Origin: Candidatus Villigracilaceae bacterium | GTDB taxonomy: Bacteria; Chloroflexota; Anaerolineae; Anaerolineales; Villigracilaceae | Reading direction: 5' to 3' | DNA: 64,000 bases | Assembly: GCA_026645935.1 (NCBI GenBank) | Contig: JAPKMP010000004.1 | Coordinates: forward strand, 153,249 to 217,248 | Part shown: positions 49,897 to 60,412 of the stretch, piece by piece | How the letters are laid out: each line of letters starts with the position of its first letter | Numbering within the stretch: position 1 is the first letter of the stretch | Position numbers and translations under genes: made by a program | Notes under the pieces: model-generated | What the model saw: only the letters and a program-made list of their open reading frames with translations | Told to the model about the DNA's origin: nothing | The model's database searches: none

Positions 49897-50367
49897 TTAC
49901 GCTCTGACTGCCAACCTGGCGATGATTTTCAAGGCGGCATCTTCAGATTTATTAAGATTCATCCCTCCCCGTCGAAGTTCTTTTTTTACAATTTCTTTAA
50001 GTGTGGCCAGTTGCTCTTTTGACAGGGATAGTTCTTGTTTCTGAGATTCCTTCTTCTGGATGAAAAACCCCTTCACTTTACCGGCTATGATGGCGGCACT
50101 TTCAGTTCTGGCAGATTTGATAACTTCTGTAATCAAATATTCCACAGCACCATTTAATGCCATTGCGAGCACGGGCGTTGCGGCAACCATGATGTTGCCG
50201 CCAAATCCCATTTGATCATCACTGCTATGGATTTTCCCAGGTTGGTGTTTGTAATAGTTCGACATCAATTCGTCAAAGTACTCCAATTCATTGGGTGCAA
50301 TTTCCGATACCAGATCTTTGGACAACTGGGCAAGCAATTGCCGTCCTTCTTGAGTTTCAGTAAGCAT
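49897..50367 (-). CDS. Hypothetical protein encoded before the M48 protease
   Basis: The 156-residue protein has a hydrophobic stretch in the middle (GGNIMVAATPVLAMALNGAVEYLI, about 55-80) and charged helices on both sides (KVKGFFIQKKESQKQEL, ATLKEIVKKELRRG). It has a good ribosome-binding site (CAGGAG). No family is recognised. Its position suggests a partner or substrate-side component of the protease. Confidence 0.7.
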   Translation of the reverse strand: MLTETQEGRQLLAQLSKDLVSEIAPNELEYFDELMSNYYKHQPGKIHSSDDQMGFGGNIMVAATPVLAMALNGAVEYLITEVIKSARTESAAIIAGKVKGFFIQKKESQKQELSLSKEQLATLKEIVKKELRRGGMNLNKSEDAALKIIARLAVRA

Positions 50368-50404
50368 ATGAACTCTCCTGTTATTAATGATTGATGAATT
50401 TCAA

Positions 50405-51274
50405 CTACTTTATCGTTGAGGTGGCAACATCCTGTAAGCATGTCAGGTTAACCGGGTATTGGCGAAGGGTCTCGCTCATATCCACCCGCCAGTTAGAGGC
50501 GGCAAGCTCATAGCTCATTTCGAAAAAACGAGACTTGGCCTCATCGAACATGCTGTAAAACCTGCTCATGAGCCTCAATTGTGCAGTGGACACATATCTC
50601 CTTATTGATTTTCTTCTCATCATCCGTTCATACAGATCAACAACCTCGTCAAGCGTCAGGTTTTGCGGACCGCCAATCGCCAACGTCTTATTGGAAAGGC
50701 GGGAGTCTTCCAGCGCAATGACGATGAAGCGGGCAACATCCTCGGCTGCAATGAAGCTGATCGGATTTTTCCCATTTCCCCAGACAGTCACTCTCTTACC
50801 GCTCACGACCAGTTCGCCAATACGAGCGCACCAGGTTTCCATGAATGCGGCGGGGCGAAGGATGGTATATGTAATGCGGGAGGATTGAATGTATTCCTCG
50901 ACCTTGTGTTTGATGCGAAACAAATCAACGGGGTGATTTTGGGCTGCACCATAAATAGACACAAAAACGAAATGGCTCACCCCCGACCTTTGGGCAGCTT
51001 CCATCAACGAGTGATTCCCTGCCTGATCCACCTCTTGTAATAAATTATCCCCAATAGCGGTGACCGTCGAGACAACTGCCTCCACGCCATCGCAGGCACG
51101 GAGGAGTGTCTCGGGCTGGCGCAGGTCCCCTTCGAATATCTTTGCACCAAGGGAACGGGCAAAATCCAAATTATTTGGGTGCCGTGTCAACGCGCGGACA
51201 CGATATCCCTTTTGGATCAGCATGGGAATCAGGCGTTGTCCTGGTTTGCTTGAAGCACCGGCGATGAGAACCAC
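50405..51274 (-). CDS. NmrA-like NAD(P)-binding protein (second of two)
   Basis: The 289-residue protein begins VVLIAGASSKPGQRLIPML, a Rossmann motif with GxxxxxG spacing that is slightly divergent. It has VVSTVTAIGD, ITYTILRPAAFMETW and EDVARFIVIAL, as in NmrA-like redox sensors or atypical SDRs. A GTG start at 51274 is chosen: AAGGAG lies 8 nt upstream and the gap to the preceding gene is 11 nt. The upstream codons of the longer frame are antisense to the neighbour gene. It is coupled to its paralogue. Confidence 0.85.
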   Translation of the reverse strand: MVLIAGASSKPGQRLIPMLIQKGYRVRALTRHPNNLDFARSLGAKIFEGDLRQPETLLRACDGVEAVVSTVTAIGDNLLQEVDQAGNHSLMEAAQRSGVSHFVFVSIYGAAQNHPVDLFRIKHKVEEYIQSSRITYTILRPAAFMETWCARIGELVVSGKRVTVWGNGKNPISFIAAEDVARFIVIALEDSRLSNKTLAIGGPQNLTLDEVVDLYERMMRRKSIRRYVSTAQLRLMSRFYSMFDEAKSRFFEMSYELAASNWRVDMSETLRQYPVNLTCLQDVATSTIK

Positions 51275-51285
51275 GAAGCTGCTCC

Positions 51286-52254
51286 TTAAGCAGGCAGGCT
51301 GGATTTGTTCTTCAGGAACTGTTCGGCAGTAGTTAGTTTGACCCCGAAAATGGAGGCGAGCTCTCGTGTTCCATAGGGGGTATCGTAGCCGACCAGCCAG
51401 TTCAGCCCTAAAATATTCGAAGCGGCTTCGGAGAATGGGGCAAATATCAGGCGTGCCACGCGGAAGACCCCGTTCGGCGCGTAGAGCGGTTTGATCCTGC
51501 GTCCCAATACGCTGCCGTAGGTGGAAACCACCTGCTCCCAGTTCAAAATTTCCGGTCCGCCGATCTGGAAGACCGCTTTTTGAGCCTTCGGGTGGTTGAT
51601 GGACTCGACCATGAAGTCGGCGACGTTGTCTGTGGTCACAAAAGCATGACGGGTGCCCGCGCTTCCGGCGATCAATGCCATATTCATGCCTTCGATCATG
51701 TTGCCTACCATGCCGAGGAACATTTTCAAAAACCAGAACTGCCGTTTGATGGTGGGTGCTTCCGTTCCGCGACCTGGGATCGTGCTGCCGATGAAGGCAA
51801 ACCATGTATCCATGAACAGCGATGACTGGAAAATGGTGTAATTCAGCCCGCTTGCCTTGAGGCGTTCTTCGGTGATGCGGCGATAATTAAACGCCGGGAC
51901 CTTTTTGTCCTCCGGCGTGACGGGAACGGAGACCAAAATGAACTGCTTTACATTATGTTTCTTGCTAGCGTCGATCAGGGTTTGATAGCCGTTTCCATCT
52001 ACAGCTTTGAAGCTGTAGGATCCGTGCGGCAGGATGGCGGTGGCGGTCGCCATGACCACATCCACGCCTTTGCAGGCGGCATCCACCGAGGCGGCGTCGC
52101 GCAGGTCGCCGAAGGCCAATTCCACGCCGGGACCTTCCAGGTGCTTATAGTTCGACCCATTGCGGACAAATGCCCGGACTGTCTGGTTTGCCCCGGCAAG
52201 CCTGCGGACGATGGCGGTTCCTAATTGACCGGTTGCTCCAACTACTAGAATCAT
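51286..52254 (-). CDS. NmrA-like NAD(P)-binding protein (first of two)
   Basis: The 322-residue protein has VVGATGQLGTAIVRRL (4-19) as dinucleotide loop, then ELAFGDLRDAASVDAACKG, LNYTIFQSSLFMDTW and DNVADFMVES. NmrA-like proteins bind NADP and act as reductases or redox sensors. ATG 52254 follows AAAGGAG. The two paralogues share similar length and order of motifs and lie directly behind a large transcriptional regulator gene, which may control them. Confidence 0.88.
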   Translation of the reverse strand: MILVVGATGQLGTAIVRRLAGANQTVRAFVRNGSNYKHLEGPGVELAFGDLRDAASVDAACKGVDVVMATATAILPHGSYSFKAVDGNGYQTLIDASKKHNVKQFILVSVPVTPEDKKVPAFNYRRITEERLKASGLNYTIFQSSLFMDTWFAFIGSTIPGRGTEAPTIKRQFWFLKMFLGMVGNMIEGMNMALIAGSAGTRHAFVTTDNVADFMVESINHPKAQKAVFQIGGPEILNWEQVVSTYGSVLGRRIKPLYAPNGVFRVARLIFAPFSEAASNILGLNWLVGYDTPYGTRELASIFGVKLTTAEQFLKNKSSLPA

Positions 52255-52364
52255 GGGAATCTCCTTTGGGTTTGGTTGATGTTCCCACTTTATCAAATCG
52301 AGCGTTCCCAAAGCGTTCCCTAAAACGTCCCCGATCCCTGAATTGTCACTAATTTTATTACCGG

Positions 52365-55300
52365 TTACAGGTATCCGGTAGCAATCGCCATTTTAACCGC
52401 CTCGCCGATGCGGGGGAGGATGAGGCTTGGGTCTGTAGAATCAAGTTCAAGCGCAGAATGAAGCGCAGCTTCTATTTCAGGGGTAAGCCTCATCTGGAAT
52501 GGGTCAAGTAATGCCTGAGCATGAGACAAGGCCTCCTCTGTTTTCCCTTCATCAACTGCTATGGCGAGCAATGGCATTAGGGACAACCAATAAGACATAT
52601 AGGGATTTATTTGTGACTGCCATATATCCAATGCTGTCTGGGCGAGTTGCCTGGCTTGTTTATGATCTCCTTCAAGCCAGGCAAGCCAGGCGCGATTAGC
52701 ATTTACCAACCCTTGATATGCAGGATTCGCGCTGACCTGCCCCAGCAGAATTTCGAGAAACCCTGTTTCGATAATCAAGTCCTGCAGCTTCCGCTGGCGA
52801 CGGTAAGTGTACGATAAATAGGCGCGCGCGATCAGCATGGAATTCATGTCATTGTTCTTTTCACAGAGTGCAATTGCTTCTCGAAATGAGGTTTCAGCGG
52901 CATCCAATTGACCGGCGAATAGTTCCACCATGCCAAGTTGCCGTTTGGCGTTCGAAACTTGAAACGGATTGTTGAGCTCAATGGCAAGCAGCATGGTTTC
53001 TCTTGCAAGTACGACATGTGATTGATTTAGATAAAATTTTTCGTTGACAAATGCGCTGGAAATGAGTCGGTATCGGTACAGGATTTTCTGCAGGACTGTG
53101 CCGTGTTGTTCGACAGGTTGTTTTACTTGTTCCAATAAGCTGTCGATGGTTTTGGCATCCTGCATCCAGTAACATATCTCGATCCATGAAAGTTGCAAGT
53201 CGATCCACTCATGCCAATAACCCGAATCGTTTTGCGCGCAATTCAATTCATCCAAAGCGGCATGATACTTCTCGCGGGCTGTATCCGTCTCAAACCGTCC
53301 TTTTAGAGTGGATTGATTTCGGTTCAAACGCGCGCGTTGTAAATTATCCAGACTAAGCCCCAAAGCTTGCGAATAAGCTTCATAGGCTTCCTCGCGCTTT
53401 TCGAGCATCTTTAACAAATTTCCGCGCTCTTCGTTCAGGTTTGCCAAAGTGGCACGGTCTTTTTCGAGACGGGCGGCATTTTGTAGATGTTCCAATGCAT
53501 CTGCAAACGCAAATATTCGATTGGCTTGTGATGCAGCGAGTGCGTATGCCCCCGCCGCTTTTGTTGGAAGATCAGCCTGTACGAAATGATTTGCAATCCG
53601 GGCGTATTCAGCGCCCTCTGGCTGAGACTCCAGTGTTTCCCCTGCGCGTTGATGTAGCCAGCGTAAACGGATCGGGCTGATTCCAGAAAGGGTCGTCTCG
53701 CGCAGTTTATCGTGACTGAAATCGTACCTGCCACCTCGCTCGCGCATCAGACGTAATCGCCATAATTCATCGAGGGCATTTACAGTTGTCCCCTCGTCAA
53801 ATTCGGATACTAGCTTGAGAAGACCGAATTCGAATTCGCGCCCGAGAACTGCCGCCGATTCGATCACGGCGCGGGCAGGGGAGGACAAGCGTGTGAGATG
53901 TCGTTCGAGAATCGCTTTCAAACGCGGCGGCATTCCGTTCTTGCTTGCTTCCGTTTCTTTTTCAGCCAGGTCTGAATCTGTTTTCCGGGCTGTAGTATCT
54001 ACTCCAATCCCTGTATTCGCCATCTCGACGATGAACAACGGCACACCCTCGGACTCGCGGAATAATAAAATTGCATCGGCATCTTGAAAATTGACACCTA
54101 GCAAGTGCCTGGCAAGTTCTGCCGTTTGCATCTCATTCAAACGGTTCAATTCCACGTCGGTCAGTTGGTTTTCTGCGCGTAAATCCGCTAGAAATATCTG
54201 CAAGGGTTGATTGGAGGCAAATTCTTCAATTCGCAATGTCGAAAGCACTAGAATTTTCGCCTGCTTATCGAAACGCAGAAAGAAACCAAGCCATTCCAGC
54301 GTATCTTCGTCGCACCATTGAATGTCGTCCAGAAATAAAAGGAGCGGTTCATTTTGGGCAAGCAGCGCCCGCGCCATGGCCTCGAAAAAGACCCGTTTTT
54401 GCCAGCTCTCTGTAATCGGCGGTGAAGGATTGTTACCTTGTAGTTCTGGCAGGATGCGACCAATTTCATTTTTCCAATGAGAATCCAACCCCTCCATGGG
54501 AATGGATTTAAGCCAGCTTATTACCGGCGCAAAGGACAGCTGCCCCTCGGCAGAGTAGCATGCAGCCGAAGCGGTAGGGATTCCCTGCCGCGATGCCCAA
54601 CGGAGAAGGTCTTCGGCCAGTCGGGTTTTACCGATCCCTGCTTCTCCGCTAAGGAGGACAGCGTGCAGATTTCCCTGTAATGATTTTTGCCACTCTGACT
54701 GTAAAACCTTCCACTCATTTTCGCGCGCCACAAGAGGATATGTTATCGGGCGATCAGGTACATGGACTTTCAGGGTTTGTGTATCATATTTAAGAAGGCG
54801 TTCGTACAATTCGCGTGTAACAGTATCCGGGTTTGTGCCCAGTTCTCTGAACAAAATCCCGGCACAGGTATGATAGGTGTTCAAAGCAGCAGCACGGTCG
54901 TTATTGAGCGCATGGAGGCGAATGAGCGTGCGATAACCTTCTTCGCGGAGGAGATCCATTCGCAGGAGACTTTGAGCATATGGAATCGCTCCCCGATAAT
55001 TTTGGCGGGTTTCGAGGATCGCGATCAGTCGTTCCAACCCTGTATGATACTGCTCACGCAAAAGGCTCCGTTCTTCGCCAATCCAATCGTCGTATAAATT
55101 CGTCGTCAGGTCGCCTGAGTACAAGCCAATTGCAGTTTCAAGGGCAGATTGTTCAGCATCCACGTCATTGAGAATACGCGCATTATTGGAATTCTGAATC
55201 GCTTTTGAAAACTCCACTATGTCTATATGGCTGAAAGCATTAAGGTTGAGCTGGAGAGTCCGACTAGTTGTAAGAAAAGTATTCCCGCTTATGGCTTGTT

Positions 55301-55514
55301 TGATATGGTGGATGGCTTTTCGTAAATTTGTGAAAGCCTGGTTTTCGGTCGAATCCAGCCATAATTTGAAAGCTACATCGGAACGCGGAACCGGATGGGG
55401 AAAACGCAATGAAAGATACGTGATCAGGGCTTGATGCCGCGAATTCAATCCGCCGATCGGTTCATGATTTTTTGATAACGTGAAATTTCCGAATAGTTTC
55501 GCCCTGATTTCCAT
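52365..55514 (-). CDS. BTAD/AAA-ATPase/TPR transcriptional regulator
   Basis: This 1049-residue protein has the layout of large AfsR/SARP-type regulators: an N-terminal winged helix (about 1-90, LFGNFTLSKN...), a bacterial transcriptional activator domain (about 95-240), an AAA/STAND ATPase with LLSGEAGIGKTRLAEDLL (about 282-299) and Walker B LLLFLDDIQWCDED, then TPR-like helical repeats to the end. Such proteins integrate a signal through the ATPase and TPR parts and switch on nearby genes. ATG 55514 is preferred to the upstream in-frame codon. The two NmrA-like genes follow on the same strand; they are likely targets. Confidence 0.9.
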   Translation of the reverse strand: MEIRAKLFGNFTLSKNHEPIGGLNSRHQALITYLSLRFPHPVPRSDVAFKLWLDSTENQAFTNLRKAIHHIKQAISGNTFLTTSRTLQLNLNAFSHIDIVEFSKAIQNSNNARILNDVDAEQSALETAIGLYSGDLTTNLYDDWIGEERSLLREQYHTGLERLIAILETRQNYRGAIPYAQSLLRMDLLREEGYRTLIRLHALNNDRAAALNTYHTCAGILFRELGTNPDTVTRELYERLLKYDTQTLKVHVPDRPITYPLVARENEWKVLQSEWQKSLQGNLHAVLLSGEAGIGKTRLAEDLLRWASRQGIPTASAACYSAEGQLSFAPVISWLKSIPMEGLDSHWKNEIGRILPELQGNNPSPPITESWQKRVFFEAMARALLAQNEPLLLFLDDIQWCDEDTLEWLGFFLRFDKQAKILVLSTLRIEEFASNQPLQIFLADLRAENQLTDVELNRLNEMQTAELARHLLGVNFQDADAILLFRESEGVPLFIVEMANTGIGVDTTARKTDSDLAEKETEASKNGMPPRLKAILERHLTRLSSPARAVIESAAVLGREFEFGLLKLVSEFDEGTTVNALDELWRLRLMRERGGRYDFSHDKLRETTLSGISPIRLRWLHQRAGETLESQPEGAEYARIANHFVQADLPTKAAGAYALAASQANRIFAFADALEHLQNAARLEKDRATLANLNEERGNLLKMLEKREEAYEAYSQALGLSLDNLQRARLNRNQSTLKGRFETDTAREKYHAALDELNCAQNDSGYWHEWIDLQLSWIEICYWMQDAKTIDSLLEQVKQPVEQHGTVLQKILYRYRLISSAFVNEKFYLNQSHVVLARETMLLAIELNNPFQVSNAKRQLGMVELFAGQLDAAETSFREAIALCEKNNDMNSMLIARAYLSYTYRRQRKLQDLIIETGFLEILLGQVSANPAYQGLVNANRAWLAWLEGDHKQARQLAQTALDIWQSQINPYMSYWLSLMPLLAIAVDEGKTEEALSHAQALLDPFQMRLTPEIEAALHSALELDSTDPSLILPRIGEAVKMAIATGYL

Positions 55515-55726
55515 CAAAAAAGTACCCATAAACGCACGGATTGGCGGTTTTGTTGGACCAATAAGAATATGGAATTCCTAATATTTTACCTTTTTTACTC
55601 CAAAATGGGGGTTATATTCCGCTTAAAACCACATGAAAGTCGGCAACTGGACAATCCCCCTCCTTTCAGGTATCATTGCCCCACTTGTGACCGAACTCAC
55701 GAAGTCATAAGAAATAAAATCATCAT

Positions 55727-55748
55727 CCCGGATAAGCCCTTATCCGGG
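55727..55748. promoter_or_regulatory. Palindrome upstream of atpA
   Basis: CCCGGATAA and TTATCCGGG form a perfect 9-bp stem with GCCC loop, 40 nt before the atpA start. It may be a terminator-like or operator-like element between the divergent regulator gene and atpA. No T tract follows. Confidence 0.5.
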
Positions 55749-55788
55749 TTGTTGTGCGTAAAAGGATTTTTTTGGCGGAGGCGACCGA

Positions 55789-57447
55789 ATGTCAGATTTG
55801 ATCAAGCAGATCACAAGCGATTTGCAGAAACAAATAGAAGGGTTTAAACCCGAATTCAACGTCAGCGACGCAGGCGTGGTGCTCGAAGCAGGCGATGGCA
55901 TCGCCCGCGTACAGGGACTGGCGAAAGTCCGCGCGCAGGAACTTGTCCAATTCGCGAACGGCGTGATCGGAGTCGCGTTCAACCTTGAGAAGGAAAATGT
56001 CGGCGTGATCATCATGGGAGATTATCAGGGGATCACCGAAGGCATGTCCGTACGGGGATTGGGGCGCATTGCCTCCGTCCCGGTGGGGGATGCGATGATC
56101 GGGCGCGTGGTCAACGCCTTGGGCGAGCCGATCGACGGCAAGGGTCCCATCGCGACGACCGGATATCGTCCCATTGAGCGCATCGCACCGGGCGTGATCG
56201 AACGCCAGGATGTGGATACTCCGGTTCAAACCGGTATCAAATCAATCGACTCGATGATCCCCATCGGTCGCGGCCAGCGTGAATTGATCATCGGCGACAG
56301 ACAGACCGGCAAGACCGCCGTCGCCATCGATGCGATCATCAATCAGAAGGGAAAGGGGATGGTTTGCATCTATGTGGCGATCGGGCAGAAGAAAGCCGCC
56401 GTCGCCCGCACACTCGGCACGCTCGAAAAATTCGGCGCGATGGAACATACCATCATCGTGGTCGCTTCCGCGGATGAATCAGCCGCGCTTCAATACATCG
56501 CCCCGTATGCGGGTACAGCCATCGGCGAAGAGTTCATGGAGACGGGACGCGACGCTCTCATTATTTACGATGACCTTTCCAAACATGCCTGGGCATACCG
56601 TCAGGTATCCCTTCTCTTGCGCCGCCCTCCCGGACGCGAAGCCTACCCCGGCGATGTCTTTTATCTCCACTCCCGCCTTTTGGAACGCTCCGCGCGCCTC
56701 GCCACCCAGTATGTGATCGTCAAGGACAATTTCAGCGGCGTTCTCGCCGAAGCAAATGACGGCGTGGACGGCAAAGTGTACGGCGGCCCGCTTTCCAAAC
56801 ATGAAGCCGAGGAAGCCGCCAAGAAATTGGGCGGCGGGCACAAGATCGTAAAAGTTAAAGGAACCGGTGGCTCGCTCACATCGTTGCCAATCATCGAAAC
56901 ATTGCTCGGCGATGTGTCTGCCTATATCCCCACGAACGTCATCTCGATCACCGACGGACAAATCTATCTCGAAGGCAACCTATTCAATGCCGGCATCCGC
57001 CCGGCGGTGAACGTGGGTATCTCCGTTTCGCGTGTGGGCGGCGACGCCCAAACCAAGGCCATGAAACAGGTCGCAGGTCGTTTGCGCCTTGACATGGCGG
57101 CCTATCGCGAACTCGCGGCGTTTGCGTTGATGGCATCCGACCTGGATAAATCCACCCAGCAGCAATTGAACCGCGGTCAGCGCATGCAGGAGATCCTCAA
57201 ACAGCCTCAGTATTCTCCAATGGAATTCGAGGACCAGGTCATGGTCATCTTTGCAGGGACGAACGGCTATGCCGACAACGTCCCGCTCGACAAGATGGCG
57301 CAATGGCAGGTGGACCTGATCCGATACCTCGAATCCTCCTACCCCGAGATCGGCAAGGATATCGTGGCGAAGAAGACCATCGCCGAAGATAACCGCAACG
57401 CTTTGCTTAAAGCCCTCGACGGTTTCCAGGCGGGATGGGTGGCATAG
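55789..57447 (+). CDS. atpA: F0F1 ATP synthase subunit alpha
   Basis: The 552-residue subunit has Walker A GDRQTGKT (169-176), [28 protein letters not shown] and [21 protein letters not shown]. It is about 40 residues longer than most alpha subunits, because a segment near 308-358 (rich in Gly, Lys and Glu) is added before the conserved [11 protein letters not shown]. The insert is in frame and keeps the flanks, so it is likely a lineage feature. GGAGG lies before the ATG. It starts the atpA-atpG-atpD-atpC block. Confidence 0.97.
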   Translation: MSDLIKQITSDLQKQIEGFKPEFNVSDAGVVLEAGDGIARVQGLAKVRAQELVQFANGVIGVAFNLEKENVGVIIMGDYQGITEGMSVRGLGRIASVPVGDAMIGRVVNALGEPIDGKGPIATTGYRPIERIAPGVIERQDVDTPVQTGIKSIDSMIPIGRGQRELIIGDRQTGKTAVAIDAIINQKGKGMVCIYVAIGQKKAAVARTLGTLEKFGAMEHTIIVVASADESAALQYIAPYAGTAIGEEFMETGRDALIIYDDLSKHAWAYRQVSLLLRRPPGREAYPGDVFYLHSRLLERSARLATQYVIVKDNFSGVLAEANDGVDGKVYGGPLSKHEAEEAAKKLGGGHKIVKVKGTGGSLTSLPIIETLLGDVSAYIPTNVISITDGQIYLEGNLFNAGIRPAVNVGISVSRVGGDAQTKAMKQVAGRLRLDMAAYRELAAFALMASDLDKSTQQQLNRGQRMQEILKQPQYSPMEFEDQVMVIFAGTNGYADNVPLDKMAQWQVDLIRYLESSYPEIGKDIVAKKTIAEDNRNALLKALDGFQAGWVA

Positions 57448-57516
57448 TCGAACGGTCAAGTTTCTCGACACTGCGACTAACCGGCTGACCCACTACCAGA
57501 TTAAAGGACGAAACAA

Positions 57517-58410
57517 ATGGCTTCCGCCCGCGAGATGCGGCTTCGCATCAAAAGCGTAAAGAACATTTCACAGGTCACGCGCGCGCTGGAAACGGTGAGC
57601 GCCAGCAAGGTCCGCAAGGCGATCAATGCGGTCATGGCGACCCGCTCCTACGCAACAAAAGCGTGGCAGGTCTTGCGTCATGTTGCCGAACAGCCGGGGC
57701 GCGACAGCCTGCATCCCCTGCTTACCCGGCGGGCTACGGTAAATAACACCTTGGCTGTGGTCATCACAGGCGACCGGGGATTGGCCGGCGCATATAACTC
57801 CAATGTGATCCGTTTTACCGCCCAGAAGTTCGATCGTTACCATATCCCGGTCAAATACATTGCGGTCGGGCGCAAAGGCAGGGACCTGCTGTTCCGCCGC
57901 CGCAAGGATGTCATTGCGGACTTCAGCAATCTGCCCGCCGCGCCGAATTTCGACGATGTCTCCGCCATCGGGCGGCTGGTCGTGGACGAATACAACAAAG
58001 GCGGCGTGGACGAAGTCTTTCTCGTCTACACCGACTTCGTCAACATGGGGCGGCAGGTCGCCACAGTGAAGAGACTTCTTCCGCTTGAGCTCGAAGGCGA
58101 GGGGTTGGTGGAGGATTTCGGTCACAAAACGAACAACAGCACATCCGCGGCGTATGAATATGAACCGGACGGACGGGAACTCCTGGATACGATCATCCCG
58201 CGATTCACTGCATTGCAGGTCTATCAGGCGATCCTCGAATCGCAGGCGAGCGAACATGCCGCCCGCATGATCGCCATGCGCAATGCGACCGACAACGCCA
58301 AGGAACTCGTCGGCGCGCTTCAACTGGTATACAACAAGGTTCGTCAGCAGACGATCACGAACGATATTTTGGATATTGTCGGCGGCGCGGAAGCGCTTGC
58401 CGCGAGCTAA
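57517..58410 (+). CDS. atpG: F0F1 ATP synthase subunit gamma
   Basis: The 297-residue rotor subunit begins with the characteristic REMRLRIKSVKNISQVTRALE coiled coil and ends with AARMIAMRNATDNAKELVGAL...RQQTITNDILDIVGGAEAL, the C-terminal helix. The central part has VVITGDRGLAGAYN. It follows atpA by 69 nt and precedes atpD by 15 nt. Confidence 0.96.
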   Translation: MASAREMRLRIKSVKNISQVTRALETVSASKVRKAINAVMATRSYATKAWQVLRHVAEQPGRDSLHPLLTRRATVNNTLAVVITGDRGLAGAYNSNVIRFTAQKFDRYHIPVKYIAVGRKGRDLLFRRRKDVIADFSNLPAAPNFDDVSAIGRLVVDEYNKGGVDEVFLVYTDFVNMGRQVATVKRLLPLELEGEGLVEDFGHKTNNSTSAAYEYEPDGRELLDTIIPRFTALQVYQAILESQASEHAARMIAMRNATDNAKELVGALQLVYNKVRQQTITNDILDIVGGAEALAAS

Positions 58411-59826
<1,416 letters not shown>

Positions 59827-59833
59827 TTGAATT

Positions 59834-59944
59834 GTCATTGCGAGGAGGGCGACACTTGCACCGGCAAGCAAGTGCAGGTGAAGCCCGACGAAGCAATCCC
59901 GGCATGGTGTTGGAGATTGCTTCGCGCTACTCTCTCGCAATGAC
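59834..59944. repeat. gtcattgcgag palindromic repeat between atpD and atpC
   Basis: GTCATTGCGAG and CTCGCAATGAC ends, with gaagcaatcccg and gagattgcttcg inside, plus an internal acttgc/gcaagt hairpin. It is transcribed inside the atp block and may affect processing or translation. Confidence 0.9.
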
Positions 59945-59957
59945 AGGGATCATTCTT

Positions 59958-60398
59958 ATGACCATCCGTTGTGAAATCGTTTCGCAAGACCGCACTGTGT
60001 TCACCGGCGACGTGGACATTGTTGTGATTCCCGGCGCGGCAGGGGAGATGGGTATCCTGCCCAAACATGCCCCCGTCCTGACCACGCTCAAGTATGGAGT
60101 GATAAAGGTCCGCAAGGGCGGGCGGGAGGATATCTTCACGGTCGCGGGCGGAGTCGCCGAGGTCCAGCCGGATATCGTCACCATTCTGGCAGACCGGGGT
60201 TCGGAAAATATCGAAGAGATCGACATCGACCGCGCGGAAGCCGCCAGGAAACGCGCCGAGGAATACCTCGCCAAGGGCCTGCCCGCCGAATTGGATCGTT
60301 ACGAGATCATGGAAGCCGCCCTGCGCCGCGCGAACCTGCGTCTTGATGCTGTGCGCCGTTACCGCAAGCCCGGCGTTCCGCGATTGCCGGAGATTTAA
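59958..60398 (+). CDS. atpC: F0F1 ATP synthase subunit epsilon
   Basis: The 146-residue subunit has the N-terminal beta-sandwich (CEIVSQDRTVFTGDVDIVVIPGAAGEMGILPKHAPVL) and a C-terminal helical part (AEAARKRAEEYLAKG). ATG 59958 is chosen because the upstream codons of the longer frame come from the repeat; a ribosome-binding site (AGGGAT) is weak. It closes the F1 block. Confidence 0.94.
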   Translation: MTIRCEIVSQDRTVFTGDVDIVVIPGAAGEMGILPKHAPVLTTLKYGVIKVRKGGREDIFTVAGGVAEVQPDIVTILADRGSENIEEIDIDRAEAARKRAEEYLAKGLPAELDRYEIMEAALRRANLRLDAVRRYRKPGVPRLPEI

Positions 60399-60412
60399 TC
60401 CACTTGTTTGCG

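Noticed and set aside
51275..51805. Long N-terminal extension of the second NmrA-like protein
   Set aside because: It overlaps the first NmrA-like gene in another frame of the same strand and has no family similarity; GTG 51274 with AAGGAG is the natural start.
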